Positions 25,439-35,080 of a stretch of 64,000 nucleotides of DNA are shown in pieces; position 1 is the first letter of the stretch; the number at the start of each line of letters is the position of its first letter. Origin of the DNA: Phenylobacterium sp. (GTDB taxonomy: Bacteria > Pseudomonadota > Alphaproteobacteria > Caulobacterales > Caulobacteraceae). Where the stretch lies: NCBI RefSeq assembly GCF_025351295.1, contig NZ_JANXWD010000115.1, positions 51,666 to 115,665 on the forward strand, written 5' to 3'. Below the pieces are notes generated by a model, which was not told the origin of the DNA, searched no databases, and was given only the letters and a program-made list of their open reading frames with translations. The position numbers and the translations under genes are program-made.

Positions 25439-26551
25439 ATGAGAGATTTCAAGGGTATGAAACGCCAGCGCGGTCGCAATCGCGGCGGCGGCAGCGGGGG
25501 CGGCGGCGGCGGTGGGGGCAACACCAAGCCCACGCAGAACGCCAACCGGGCCTTCGATTCCAACGGCCCCGAAGGGGTCAAGGTGCGGGGCAACGCGCAG
25601 CACGTCTTCGAGAAGTACCAACAGCTGGCGCGGGACGCGAACGCCGCCGGCGACCGGGTCCTGGGCGAGAACTACCTGCAGCACGCCGAGCACTATTTCC
25701 GGCTGCTGCGGGCCATTCAGCCCAACCGCCCGGCCAGCGAGATCCTGGGGCGCGACCAGTTCGCCTCGGGCTACGACATCGATTTCGAGGACGAGAGCGG
25801 CCAGCCGCAGGGCGAGCCCTACGATCCGAACGCCATCGAGAACGGCGGCGACGGTCGCCAGGATGGCGGCGACCGCGGCCAGTGGCAGCGCGACGACCGG
25901 CCCCGGGACGAGCGGCAACGTGATGATCGTCCCCGCGATGATCGTCCCCGCGACGAGCGGCCTCGCGATGAGCGGCCTCGCGATGAGCGGCCGCGTGACG
26001 ATCGTCCGCGCGACGACCGGCCTCGCAACAACAACACCAGCAACAATAGCAACAACACGAGCAGCAACGACCGCTGGCGCGAGCGCGACAACCGCGACCG
26101 CAACCGCAATGACCGGCCGCGCGACGACCGGCCCCGTGACGACCGGCCCCGTGACGATCAGCCTCGCGCCGAACAGGCCCGTGCCGACCAGCCCCGGGCC
26201 GACCAGCTCCGCGCCGAGCAGCCCCGCGCGGAGAGCGCGGAGCCCCGCCGCGAGCGCTATGACCGCCAGGACCGCGGCGACCGCCCCGATCGGGCCGAAC
26301 GCCAGGACCGCGACCCGCTGGCCGTGGTGCAGCCGCAGGGCGATCCGCCGTCGCTGGAGCGCGGCCCGATGTTGCGCGACTCCGAGGGCGGCGCCAGCCA
26401 CGCACCGGCCTTCCTGCAGGCCCGTCCGGCCCCGGCCGCGCCGCCTGCCGCCGACGCCGGCGAGGAGAAGCCCAAGCCCCGCCGCCGGCGCGCCCCGCGC
26501 ACCTTCGAGGCCGGTGAAGGGGCCCCGCCGGCGGAATCCGAGGACGCCTGA
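25439..26551 (+). CDS. DUF4167 protein with low-complexity RPRD repeats
   Basis: 370 residues. The N-terminal DUF4167 domain includes the basic glycine-rich KRQRGRNRGGG and the conserved VRGNAQHVFEKYQQLARDAN and GENYLQHAEHYFRLLRAIQ. From about residue 140 to 270 the sequence is arginine/aspartate/proline repeats (RPRDD, RPRDE, later RPRAE/RPRAD), encoded by near-perfect 12-bp DNA repeats at about 25890-26030 and 26110-26230. A proline-alanine tail ends in KPKPRRRRAPRTF. The domain is found next to prmC across alphaproteobacteria. The basic ends suggest RNA binding, but its role is unknown; the repeat number probably varies between strains. Confidence 0.88.
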   Translation: MRDFKGMKRQRGRNRGGGSGGGGGGGGNTKPTQNANRAFDSNGPEGVKVRGNAQHVFEKYQQLARDANAAGDRVLGENYLQHAEHYFRLLRAIQPNRPASEILGRDQFASGYDIDFEDESGQPQGEPYDPNAIENGGDGRQDGGDRGQWQRDDRPRDERQRDDRPRDDRPRDERPRDERPRDERPRDDRPRDDRPRNNNTSNNSNNTSSNDRWRERDNRDRNRNDRPRDDRPRDDRPRDDQPRAEQARADQPRADQLRAEQPRAESAEPRRERYDRQDRGDRPDRAERQDRDPLAVVQPQGDPPSLERGPMLRDSEGGASHAPAFLQARPAPAAPPAADAGEEKPKPRRRRAPRTFEAGEGAPPAESEDA

Positions 26552-26692
26552 TCGGCTGGCGGTCGGGTCGGGCTTCGACCCTTCCGATCGCCATCGACCC
26601 CCATCGTGGGGTTGCGGACCCGGACGCGGCGCACGACCTGCGGATCGGCGACGTCGGTTGCCGCATAGCCGGGATCGGAGTTAGCTGGGGCC

Positions 26693-27175
26693 ATGGAAGA
26701 CGTCTGCGACCACCATGCGCACCACGTGCACCACGGCCTGAAGGGCGGCGCCCTGGGCCGCGCGCTGGCTGACGCAGAGGCACGCTGCGCCCAGACCGAC
26801 GAACGGCTGACCGCGCCGCGCCGCCGCGTGCTGGAACTGCTGCTGGGGGCCAACGCCCCGCTCAAGGCCTATGACATCATCGCCGCCTTTGGCGACCGCG
26901 GCGAGCCGGCCAAGCCGCCGACCGTCTATCGTGCGCTGGAGTTCCTGGAGCGCCTGGGCTTCGCCCACCGCATCGAGAGCCTGAATGCCTTCGTGCCGTG
27001 CCGTATCGCCGGCGGGCACGCGGCGGCTTTCCTGATCTGCGACTGCTGCGGCGAGGCCGCCGAGTTCGAACCCGACCTGGGCGCCCAGTTCGCCGCCGCC
27101 CAGGCTACCGGCTACGTCGTCCGCGCGATCACCCTGGAAGCGCGCGGACTCTGCGCGGCCTGCCGGGCGGGGTGA
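26693..27175 (+). CDS. zur: Fur family regulator, probable zinc sensor Zur
   Basis: 160 residues. A histidine-rich N-terminus (CDHHAHHVHHGLK) precedes the Fur winged helix (LTAPRRRVLELLLGANAPLK; KPPTVYRALEFLERLGFAHR). The structural zinc site is formed by two C-x2-C pairs, C116/C119 in LICDCCGEA and C154/C157 in LCAACRAG. Regulatory-metal residues such as ESLNAFVPC fit Zur better than Fur (no typical Fur HHH-x-H). Zur represses zinc uptake genes when zinc is ample. No znuABC is in the window. Converges with rcnB-like gene across a repeat element. Confidence 0.82.
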   Translation: MEDVCDHHAHHVHHGLKGGALGRALADAEARCAQTDERLTAPRRRVLELLLGANAPLKAYDIIAAFGDRGEPAKPPTVYRALEFLERLGFAHRIESLNAFVPCRIAGGHAAAFLICDCCGEAAEFEPDLGAQFAAAQATGYVVRAITLEARGLCAACRAG

Positions 27176-27180
27176 TTGCC

Positions 27181-27322
27181 ATCCCTCCTCTTTAGGGGAG
27201 GCTGGATCGCGCCGCAGGCGCGAGACGGGTGGGCGTCACGCGATCAGGCTCCGAGCTTGAACCCGAGACCCCCACCCCGCTCGACGTCGTCGAGTCGGCC
27301 CTCCCCTGAAGAGGAGGGATAT
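27181..27322. repeat. Palindromic repeat family R142, copy A
   Basis: Ends are inverted: ATCCCTCCTCTTTAGGGGAG at the left and CCCTCCCCTGAAGAGGAGGG at the right. The interior shares GGCTCCGAGCTTGAACCCG with copy B (33120-33261). The element sits between the convergent zur and RcnB-family genes and fills almost the whole gap. Confidence 0.75.
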
Positions 27323-27325
27323 TCT

Positions 27326-28312
27326 TCACCAGAACACGTCGCGGACCACCTGGACGATCCGGCCGGAGTACTGGTCGATCAGCAGGGCGTCCTCTCCGAC
27401 CCGGACCCAATCGAAGCCGGGGGGCGCGTAGGGCAGGCCGAAGGTCCAGGGGTCGCCGAGGAAATACTCCGGGCCATACCAGCCGCGCGGCAGGAACTCG
27501 CCGAAACTCCAGGTGCGGGCATAGAAGCCGACCGGCGGCCGCCAGGCGTAGCGGTAGCGCTGCGAGCTGAAATAGACCGAGGGATAGCGGCCCCGCTCCC
27601 AGCGTTCGTGATCGCCCCGGCGGTCAAAATCGCGATGACCGTCGTCATGACGCCACTCGTTACGGCGGTCGTCGCCGCGCCGGTCCCCATCGCGCCGATC
27701 CCAGTCGCGCCGGTCGCCGTCATGCCGATCGCCGTCATGCCGATCGCCGTCGCGGCGGTCGAAATCGTGGCGATCCCAAGTCTGGCGATCACCGGCCTGG
27801 CGGGGGTCGTCGCGCCGGCCATCGCCGTGGTGGTCGTTGTCGCCGGTGTGGTCGCGGCGACCGTCGCCGCGGCGCGGATCTCCGCCGACCACCGGGGGCG
27901 TGTCGCGGCGCGCATCGCGGCCGCGGTCAGTCAGGGTCTGGCCGCCGGCGTTGGGCGTCCAGGGGCCCGGGCGGCCGACCGAGTCGCCGGGGCCGCGTCC
28001 AAGCGGGCCGCCGTCGCCGGCCTGGGCCCGCGGATCCACGGCGCGTGGATCGACCGCGCGGGGCTCCACTGCGCGGGGGGGCACAACGCGGGGGGCCTCG
28101 GGCGCACGGGCCGCGGCCGGGGCGACCGGCGCCTCGCGGACCCGCTGGCGACCGCCTTCGCCGTCGCGGTGCGCGCGGTCGTGGTCGTCCGCCCGGGAAG
28201 GCTGGTCGTCGCGCTGCGGCCGGTCCGGATCGCCGGGCTCGGCCAGCGCGGGGGCGGCCGAGGCCAGGAACACGACGGCCAGGGCCGTCATCGCCATCTT
28301 CATCTTCGTCAT
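27326..28312 (-). CDS. RcnB family secreted protein with Asp-Arg repeats
   Basis: 328 residues. The signal peptide is MKMAMTALAVVFLASAAPALA. A long low-complexity middle alternates Arg, Asp and His (DRRDGDRHDGDRHDGDRRDW) and is encoded by tandem DNA repeats at about 27640-27790. The C-terminal RcnB domain contains RYAWRPPVGFYARTWSFGEF, PRGWYG and the terminal GEDALLIDQYSGRIVQVV. RcnB of Escherichia coli is a periplasmic nickel/cobalt homeostasis protein; the His/Asp-rich part could bind metal, but that is inference. It is convergent with zur, which may be no coincidence. Confidence 0.85.
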   Translation of the reverse strand: MTKMKMAMTALAVVFLASAAPALAEPGDPDRPQRDDQPSRADDHDRAHRDGEGGRQRVREAPVAPAAARAPEAPRVVPPRAVEPRAVDPRAVDPRAQAGDGGPLGRGPGDSVGRPGPWTPNAGGQTLTDRGRDARRDTPPVVGGDPRRGDGRRDHTGDNDHHGDGRRDDPRQAGDRQTWDRHDFDRRDGDRHDGDRHDGDRRDWDRRDGDRRGDDRRNEWRHDDGHRDFDRRGDHERWERGRYPSVYFSSQRYRYAWRPPVGFYARTWSFGEFLPRGWYGPEYFLGDPWTFGLPYAPPGFDWVRVGEDALLIDQYSGRIVQVVRDVFW

Positions 28313-28468
28313 CCGTGTTGGACCGCACGCCGGCCCGGTGGTCCCTCAATGTGAACGTGCGCAGGTCGCGGGTGAACCGAGCTTGAACGACGCAGCCGTT
28401 TCGACCAAGTCAGGCGAAGCGCCCAGCTTCGGCGAAGCGCCCGATCCGGCGAAAGGGGAGGCCATGGC

Positions 28469-29011
28469 ATGACGGCGACGCCCTTCGACATCCTGGGGTT
28501 CTGGACCAACGCCGGGCCCCGCCAGTGGTATGCCAAGAACGCACGCTTCGACGAGGCCATCCGCCTGAAGTTCGAACCCGTCCACCACCGCGCTGCGCAG
28601 GGGAATTACGACGCGTGGGCGGGGACGCCGGAGGGGACGCTGGCGCTGCTGATCCTGCTGGACCAGTTCCCGCGCAACCTGTTCCGCAATTCCGCCCACG
28701 CCTTCGCCACCGATCCCAAGGCCCGCGCCATCGCGCGCCCGGCCGCCGAGCGCGGCTGGCACCTGCAGGTGGAGCCGCCGATGCGGCAGTTCATGCTGAT
28801 GCCGTTCGAACACTCCGAGGACCTGGCCGACCAGGATTTCGGCCTGGCGCTGGCCGCCGACCTCGACGATCCCGAGGTGCTGAAGTGGATGAAGATCCAC
28901 CGCGACATCGTCGTGCGCTTCGGCCGCTTCCCGCACCGCAACGCCGCCCTGGCGCGGGTGACCACGCCGGAGGAGCGGGAATTCCTGGATGAGGGCGGGT
29001 TCGGCGGCTAG
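28469..29011 (+). CDS. DUF924 family protein
   Basis: 180 residues, the normal size for this TPR-like helical family. Signatures are ILGFWTNAGPRQWYAKNARF, LALLILLDQFPRNLFRNSAH and FMLMPFEHSEDLADQD, followed by HRDIVVRFGRFPHRNAALAR. GGGGAGG precedes the ATG by eight bases. The role is unknown. Its stop codon TAG (29009-29011) is the first triplet of a palindromic repeat, meaning the C-terminus is defined by that element. Confidence 0.87.
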   Translation: MTATPFDILGFWTNAGPRQWYAKNARFDEAIRLKFEPVHHRAAQGNYDAWAGTPEGTLALLILLDQFPRNLFRNSAHAFATDPKARAIARPAAERGWHLQVEPPMRQFMLMPFEHSEDLADQDFGLALAADLDDPEVLKWMKIHRDIVVRFGRFPHRNAALARVTTPEEREFLDEGGFGG

Positions 29012-29060
29012 AGCCTTTCCGGTTCATATGGAATCATTTGAACCGGACAAAAAGGCTCTA
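29009..29060. repeat. Intergenic palindrome 1 (TAGAGCC...GGCTCTA)
   Basis: Arms TAGAGCCTTT and AAAGGCTCTA, with inner arms CCGGTTCA and TGAACCGG. This is of the kind of small palindrome common between genes in alphaproteobacteria. It overlaps the stop codon of the DUF924 gene. Confidence 0.7.
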
Positions 29061-29071
29061 AATCAAAAGCT

Positions 29072-29123
29072 TAGAGCACGACGGGCGCTTGAACCGGTAT
29101 CCACTTCAAGCTGTCGTGCTCTA
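29072..29123. repeat. Intergenic palindrome 2 (TAGAGCACGAC...GTCGTGCTCTA)
   Basis: Perfect 11-bp outer arms; the inner GCTTGAACCGG is shared with palindrome 1. Its right end supplies the stop codon (TAG on the minus strand, 29121-29123) of the small secreted protein gene. Confidence 0.7.
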
Positions 29124-29378
29124 GCAGCCCGGCCCTTGACAGTTGCGCAGCAGCTTCTCCGCGGCCTCGTGCTCGGCTGCGGCCTGCTCGGGCGTCCGGC
29201 AGACGCGCCTGGGGATAATCGAATCCGTCTGCGTCTCTTCCCGGCAGATCAGCTTGGGCTTCTTCGGCTTGTCCGGGGCCGGGGCCGGAGCCGTGACCGG
29301 CGCGACCGTGGCGGTGGTCGCCGGCGGCGCGGCGGCCTGCGCGAGCATAAGCCCCGCGGCGGCGATTGCGATCAGCAT
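29121..29378 (-). CDS. Small secreted protein with C-x7-S-x2-P-x3-C motif (copy 1)
   Basis: 85 residues. MLIAIAAAGLMLAQAAA is a signal peptide, followed by an Ala/Pro/Thr-rich stretch (TATVAPVTAPAPAPDKPKKP). The mature domain has LICREETQTDSIIPRRVCRT, two cysteines spaced C-x7-S-x2-P-x3-C that probably form a disulfide, then a helix (PEQAAAEHEAAEKLL) and a terminal CQGPGC. The next minus-strand gene (29442) has the same two-cysteine pattern, so they are likely paralogs. This motif is common in small unnamed secreted proteins of Caulobacterales; the function is unknown. Confidence 0.68.
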   Translation of the reverse strand: MLIAIAAAGLMLAQAAAPPATTATVAPVTAPAPAPDKPKKPKLICREETQTDSIIPRRVCRTPEQAAAEHEAAEKLLRNCQGPGC

Positions 29379-29441
29379 GCGAAGCCCCTCCCGATCCCAC
29401 AGCGCGCCAAGCGTGGCCCGGCGCGCGGATCAGGGCAAGCC

Positions 29442-29705
29442 TCAGGCGCCCGGCTTGGCCGGCGCGGGGGTGGTCGCGGCTTCCTTGTCGTCGCCGGTTT
29501 TCGGCGCGGCTTTGACCGGCACGGTGTGGCACTTCTTCTTCGGCAGGTTCGAGCCGCTCACTTCGATCGTCTCGCAGACCTTGCGCATCTCCGGCGGGGC
29601 GGCGGCGGCCGGCTTGGCGTCGACGGTCAGGGGCGCGCCGGACTGGGTGGCTTCAGGGGCGGCGAACAGGGCAAGCGCGGCGACAACAGAAATCAACATC
29701 GACAT
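29442..29705 (-). CDS. Small secreted protein with C-x7-S-x2-P-x3-C motif (copy 2)
   Basis: 87 residues from ATG 29705 (a second ATG six bases on is also possible); the track's 244-residue ORF is an over-extension. MSMLISVVAALALFAAPEA is a signal peptide. The core KVCETIEVSGSNLPKKKCHT has the same cysteine spacing as the 29121-29378 product, and a Pro/Ala-rich tail follows. Unlike copy 1 it lacks the helix and terminal CQGPGC. The pair of short genes in tandem suggests duplication and divergence. It is divergent from thyA. Confidence 0.65.
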   Translation of the reverse strand: MSMLISVVAALALFAAPEATQSGAPLTVDAKPAAAAPPEMRKVCETIEVSGSNLPKKKCHTVPVKAAPKTGDDKEAATTPAPAKPGA

Positions 29706-29969
29706 CTCTCGAAGGGGATGGGCAAGCCGCAGTCGATAGGGACGCGGGGTTGAGGCGCAAAGCTTCAATCGCCAAATATGGCTGTGCGCCGCATATTCCG
29801 CCCGCAATCGAGGCGAATCCGGCGACGAAAGGCTGTCGAGGCCCCGATCTGGGCGAACATCGATCTCGGTGATAACACGTTCGATGAGTCCACAGGCCGG
29901 CGCCAAACTGTGGACGATCACGACGACGTTCACCCAATTGAGGGACGAATCAGGCAGCTTCCGATTCGC

Positions 29970-30815
29970 ATGAACGCGCCCCTCTCCATCGCCAACCGCT
30001 ACCAGGCCGCGCCGGACCATCCGGAGCGCCAGTACCTGGATCTGCTGGCCGACATCCTGGCGAACGGCGTGCGGCGCGGGGATCGCACCGGCACCGGCAC
30101 CCTGGGCGTGTTCGGCCGCCAGATGCGGTTCGACCTGGCCAAGGGCTTCCCGCTGCTGACCACCAAGAAGCTGCACCGCAAGTCGATCATCCTTGAGCTG
30201 CTGTGGTTCCTGCGCGGCGACACCAACGTGCGCTGGCTGCAGGAGCGCGGGGTCTCGATCTGGAACGAATGGGCCGACGAGGCCGGCGAACTGGGCCCGG
30301 TCTACGGCAAGCAGTGGCGCTCATGGTCGGCGCCGGACGGCCGGGTGATCGACCAGATCGCCGCGGTGGTGAAGAGCCTGCAGACCAACCCGGAGAGCCG
30401 CCGCCATATCGTCTCGGCCTGGAACCCGGCCGAGGTGGAAGACATGGCCCTGCCGCCCTGCCACTGCCTGTTCCAGTTCTTCGTGGCCGACGGGAAACTG
30501 AGCTGCCAGCTCTACCAGCGCTCGGCCGACGTGTTCCTGGGCGTGCCGTTCAACATCGCCAGCTATGCGTTGCTGACGCTGATGGTGGCCAAGGTCACCG
30601 GCTATGAGCCCGGCGAGTTCGTCCACACCCTGGGCGACGCCCACCTGTACCTGAACCACCTGGAGCAGGCGGAGCTTCAACTCGGCCGCGAGCCGCTGCC
30701 GCTGCCGGTGATGCGGGTGGCCGACAAGACCGACCTGTTCGGCTTCGAGTTCGAGGACTTCAAGCTGGAGGGCTACAGCGCCCACCCGTCGATCGCGGCG
30801 CCGATCGCGGTCTAG
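29970..30815 (+). CDS. thyA: Thymidylate synthase
   Basis: 281 residues from ATG 29970; the track ORF begins 64 codons too early. ThyA methylates dUMP using methylenetetrahydrofolate. The catalytic cysteine is in [13 protein letters not shown], with [20 protein letters not shown] near 36 and [20 protein letters not shown] downstream. Compared with the 264-residue E. coli enzyme there is a short N-terminal extension. The gene is followed after 2 bases by a MazG-like gene and then folA, so thyA-folA are in one unit, which makes metabolic sense because ThyA produces the dihydrofolate that FolA reduces. The upstream gap (29706-29969) holds only promoter sequence and no ORF. Confidence 0.96.
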   Translation: MNAPLSIANRYQAAPDHPERQYLDLLADILANGVRRGDRTGTGTLGVFGRQMRFDLAKGFPLLTTKKLHRKSIILELLWFLRGDTNVRWLQERGVSIWNEWADEAGELGPVYGKQWRSWSAPDGRVIDQIAAVVKSLQTNPESRRHIVSAWNPAEVEDMALPPCHCLFQFFVADGKLSCQLYQRSADVFLGVPFNIASYALLTLMVAKVTGYEPGEFVHTLGDAHLYLNHLEQAELQLGREPLPLPVMRVADKTDLFGFEFEDFKLEGYSAHPSIAAPIAV

Positions 30816-30817
30816 GG

Positions 30818-31129
30818 ATGCCGGCGCCGCTCACCCTGACGGAAGTGTCCGTGGCGGCGGCCGAGATCTCCGACATCTATGCCGCCAAATACGCCATCGC
30901 CCGCGACGACGACTGGTTCCTGCTGAAGCTGCAGGAGGAGCTGGGCGAGCTTTCCCAGGCCCACCTGCGCCTCTCCAGCCGCGGCCGCGGCGCGGCCACC
31001 GAGCACGACCGCGCCGACGAGGCCGCCGACGTCCTGTGCATGCTGCTGCTCTACTGCCGCCGCTTCGGCATCGACCCCGACGCCGCCGTGCGGCGCAAGT
31101 GGCTGACATGGCTGGAGCCCGCGGTCTGA
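30818..31129 (+). CDS. MazG-like nucleotide pyrophosphohydrolase
   Basis: 103 residues. The MazG fold is suggested by LLKLQEELGELSQAHLRLSS (E-x-x-E near residue 40, the metal site) and DRADEAADVLCMLLLYCRRF with the matching E-x-x-D. Members hydrolyse non-canonical NTPs or dCTP/dUTP to the monophosphate and so cleanse the nucleotide pool; dUMP output would feed ThyA upstream. It lies between thyA and folA with very short gaps (2 and 17 bases). Substrate is inferred from context only. Confidence 0.78.
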   Translation: MPAPLTLTEVSVAAAEISDIYAAKYAIARDDDWFLLKLQEELGELSQAHLRLSSRGRGAATEHDRADEAADVLCMLLLYCRRFGIDPDAAVRRKWLTWLEPAV

Positions 31130-31146
31130 TCTGCTAAGCCGGGGAA

Positions 31147-31665
<519 letters not shown>

Positions 31666-31705
31666 TCCCCTGCATGGGGCGTCAGGCCGCATCCGCTGGA
31701 CCTTA

Positions 31706-32143
31706 CTATCCGTCGTCGCGCGGCAGGTCGGCTTCCAGAACCTCGCGCCAGCCGAAGGGTATCGCCTCCGGAAATGCGCTGGCGGGCAGCCGCGTCTCGC
31801 GTTCGGCGCGTAGGATTGCCGTCTCATAGGCTTCAGCTAGGATCGTCTCGAGTTCGGGCCTGAGGCTGGGGTTCTGCCGCAGAACCCGCTCGGCTTCCTT
31901 GCGCTGCTCGCGGATGGTTAGCTCCCAACTCCGTCCTCGCCGTGCCGGCTGAGCGCGCCACTTCAGGAGATGGACCAGCAGGATGATCAGATGGCTGCGC
32001 AACTCACCCCGCTGTTGGTTGCCCAAGCCCTCGACCTCCTCCAGCAGGTTTTCCCAGTCGAGTTCGTTGATGCTGCGGCGCCGAAGTGCGTCGGCCTGGT
32101 CCTGCGTCCAGGCGAAATAGTCCTGCTCATAGAGCTTGGTCAT
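31706..32143 (-). CDS. DUF29 family protein
   Basis: 145 residues of a small all-helical family of unknown function. The N-terminus YEQDYFAWTQDQADALRRRS, then LDWENLLEEVEGLGNQQRGE and SHLIILLVHLLKWRAQPARR are classic for DUF29. The C-terminal segment ends LPASAFPEAIPFGWREVLEA. It is on the opposite strand to its neighbours and convergent with folA. DUF29 genes often occur in accessory regions, and no partner is visible here. Confidence 0.85.
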   Translation of the reverse strand: MTKLYEQDYFAWTQDQADALRRRSINELDWENLLEEVEGLGNQQRGELRSHLIILLVHLLKWRAQPARRGRSWELTIREQRKEAERVLRQNPSLRPELETILAEAYETAILRAERETRLPASAFPEAIPFGWREVLEADLPRDDG

Positions 32144-32206
32144 GGGCTGGCCTTACGCGGCGACAGGGACCGATAACATCACAAACCCCCCAGCGAGACC
32201 ACCGCC

Positions 32207-33118
32207 ATGGAATTCGAACTTGTCACCGAAGGCCTGGAATTCCCCGAGGGGCCGATCGCCATGGACGACGGCTCGGTGATCCTCACCGAGATCAAGGGAC
32301 AGCGGCTGACCCGAGTGAAACCGGACGGGACCAAGGAACTCGTGGTCGACACCGGCGGCGGCCCGAATGGGGCGGCGGTGGGACCGGACAACGCAATCTA
32401 CATCACCAACAACGGCGGCGCGTTCGAGTGGCTGGACACCGGCGGCCTGACCATCCCCGGCCCGACGCCGCCGTCGCACACGGGCGGCTACATCCAGCGC
32501 TTCGACCTGAAGACCCACGCGCTGACCACGGTCTACGACGCCTGCGACGGCCGCCGGCTGATCGGGCCCAACGACATCGTCTTCGACAAGGCCGGCGGCA
32601 TGTGGTTCTCCGACCATGGCTGCTCGACACCCGAGGGCCGCAAGTTCGGCGCGGTCTACTATGCCAAGACCGACGGCAGCCATATCAGCCGCCAGCGCGA
32701 CCACCTGATCTCCCCCAACGGCATCGGCCTGTCGCCGGACGAGACGACCGTCTACCTGGCCGACACCCAGCTGGCGCGGCTGTGGGCGTTCGACGTGGCG
32801 GGCGTGGGCGTGCTGGCCCCGCCGGCCGGGTTTGCACCGGGCCGCATCGTGGCCAACCTGCCGGACTTTTGCTTCCTCGACAGCCTGGCGGTGGAGGCCG
32901 GCGGCAAGGTCTGTGTCGCCACCATCATCAACGGCGGCATCACCGCCTTCGACCCCTCGGGAACCACCGAGCACTTCGCGGTGCCGGACCTGGTTGTGAC
33001 CAACATCGTGTTCGGCGGCGCGGACATGCGGACGGCCTGGATCACCGCCTCGGCTACGGGCAAGCTCTACAAGTGCCGGTGGCCGAGGCCGGGGCTGAAG
33101 CTGAACTTCAACGCGTGA
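32207..33118 (+). CDS. SMP-30/gluconolactonase family hydrolase
   Basis: 303 residues forming a six-bladed beta-propeller. Repeating strand motifs are EFPEGPIAMDDGSVILTEIK, GGPNGAAVGPDNAIYITNNG, GPNDIVFDKAGGMWFSDHG and SPNGIGLSPDETTVYLADTQ; acidic residues at the centre (E, N, D) bind calcium or zinc. Relatives hydrolyse sugar lactones or other lactones. No sugar-catabolism genes are adjacent, so the substrate is open. The gene is followed directly by the R142 repeat copy B and faces an old-yellow-enzyme gene. Confidence 0.88.
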   Translation: MEFELVTEGLEFPEGPIAMDDGSVILTEIKGQRLTRVKPDGTKELVVDTGGGPNGAAVGPDNAIYITNNGGAFEWLDTGGLTIPGPTPPSHTGGYIQRFDLKTHALTTVYDACDGRRLIGPNDIVFDKAGGMWFSDHGCSTPEGRKFGAVYYAKTDGSHISRQRDHLISPNGIGLSPDETTVYLADTQLARLWAFDVAGVGVLAPPAGFAPGRIVANLPDFCFLDSLAVEAGGKVCVATIINGGITAFDPSGTTEHFAVPDLVVTNIVFGGADMRTAWITASATGKLYKCRWPRPGLKLNFNA

Positions 33119-33119
33119 G

Positions 33120-33261
33120 CCTTTCCCTCCCCTTCATGGGAGGGACAGACTGCGAAGCAGTCCGGGTGGGGAAGTCACGACCGGGCTCCGAGCTTGAACC
33201 CGGGCTCCCCACCCTGCTTGCCTCCGGCAAGCTGGCCCTCCCCATGAAGGGGAGGGAAAGG
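33120..33261. repeat. Palindromic repeat family R142, copy B
   Basis: Outer arms CCTTTCCCTCCCCTTCATGG and (complement) CCATGAAGGGGAGGGAAAGG are close to perfect. The interior has GGGCTCCGAGCTTGAACCCG, shared with copy A. It fills the gap between two convergent genes, a possible bidirectional terminator role. Confidence 0.8.
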
Positions 33262-33264
33262 AAA

Positions 33265-34365
<1,101 letters not shown>

Positions 34366-34444
34366 GCGCAGTTCCCGTGTTGCTGATAGCGCAACATCGG
34401 GGCGTCCGGCCCGGCTCGCCAGCTCAGAAATTCTGATCGGTCCG

Positions 34445-34912
34445 TCAGCCGCCCAGCAGCGCCCCGAGCCGCGCCAGGCTCTCCGCCGGCCAGAGCCGAT
34501 CCATGTCGTAGTAGACCTCCACCGCCGGCACGCCCTCTGGAAGAACAACCCATGGTAGTTTCGTGCGCGTGAAGATGTGCACATCGGGCGGCAGGGCGTT
34601 GCGGTCGTCCAGGGTGGCGGCGCGCAGGAAACTCAGCACCCGGCGCCGTCCGTAGTCGGACCACAGCGCCGTGCCACAGGCCGTGCAGCGGTAGACGTCA
34701 TGCGGCCGGCCGCTGTCGGTGGGCGTCGCCGAGACTGCGGTCTCGCCGGACAGCACCTCGATGCGATCCGTCTCGATGATCGCATTGATCGCGAAGGCGC
34801 TGCCGACCTGCCGCTGGCAGTCCTGGCAGTGGCAGCAGTTGACGAACATCGGACCGGAGCTGAGGCGATAGCGCACCGCCCCGCACGCACAGCCGCCTTC
34901 GAGGTTCTTCAT
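34445..34912 (-). CDS. GFA-like (glutathione-dependent formaldehyde-activating) zinc protein
   Basis: 155 residues with the GFA/CENP-V fold. Zinc ligands are seen in GGCACGAVRYRL (C-x-C), NCCHCQDCQRQVGSAF (C-x-x-C) and YRCTACGTALWSDYG (C-x-x-C). Most GFA-family proteins have no proven formaldehyde role, and the family name is historical. Divergent from the second P450 across a 168-bp gap containing the palindrome at 34980, which may regulate both. Confidence 0.85.
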   Translation of the reverse strand: MKNLEGGCACGAVRYRLSSGPMFVNCCHCQDCQRQVGSAFAINAIIETDRIEVLSGETAVSATPTDSGRPHDVYRCTACGTALWSDYGRRRVLSFLRAATLDDRNALPPDVHIFTRTKLPWVVLPEGVPAVEVYYDMDRLWPAESLARLGALLGG

Positions 34913-34979
34913 GCCGTCCTCCCTAAGAAGACACTAGACAAACCGTGAACAGACACACCCGTCAAGCGAGTAGAGAAGT

Positions 34980-34993
34980 TGACGCGGGCGTCA
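34980..34993. promoter_or_regulatory. Palindrome TGACGC-GG-GCGTCA upstream of P450
   Basis: Perfect 6-bp arms with a 2-base centre, in the gap between the GFA-like and P450 genes and about 90 bases before the P450 start. The same palindrome (on the other strand, extended by one pair) is at 17601-17616. Confidence 0.45.
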
Positions 34994-35080
34994 TCTTTGT
35001 TGACAGACCTCCCGTGCCGGGGCATCGTCCGCGATGGAGACGTGCGGGCGCTGACGACCCGCTGTCCAGGAGGATCAGCC

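Noticed and set aside
25512-26684. 390- and 401-residue ORFs over the DUF4167 gene
   Set aside because: Other-frame readings of the 12-bp tandem repeats; no domain, and the DUF4167 domain lies in the 25439 frame.
27178-27325. Possible CRISPR or riboswitch in the structured gap after zur
   Set aside because: The structure is a single long palindrome with relatives at 33120 and 52889, not spaced repeats or a conserved aptamer.
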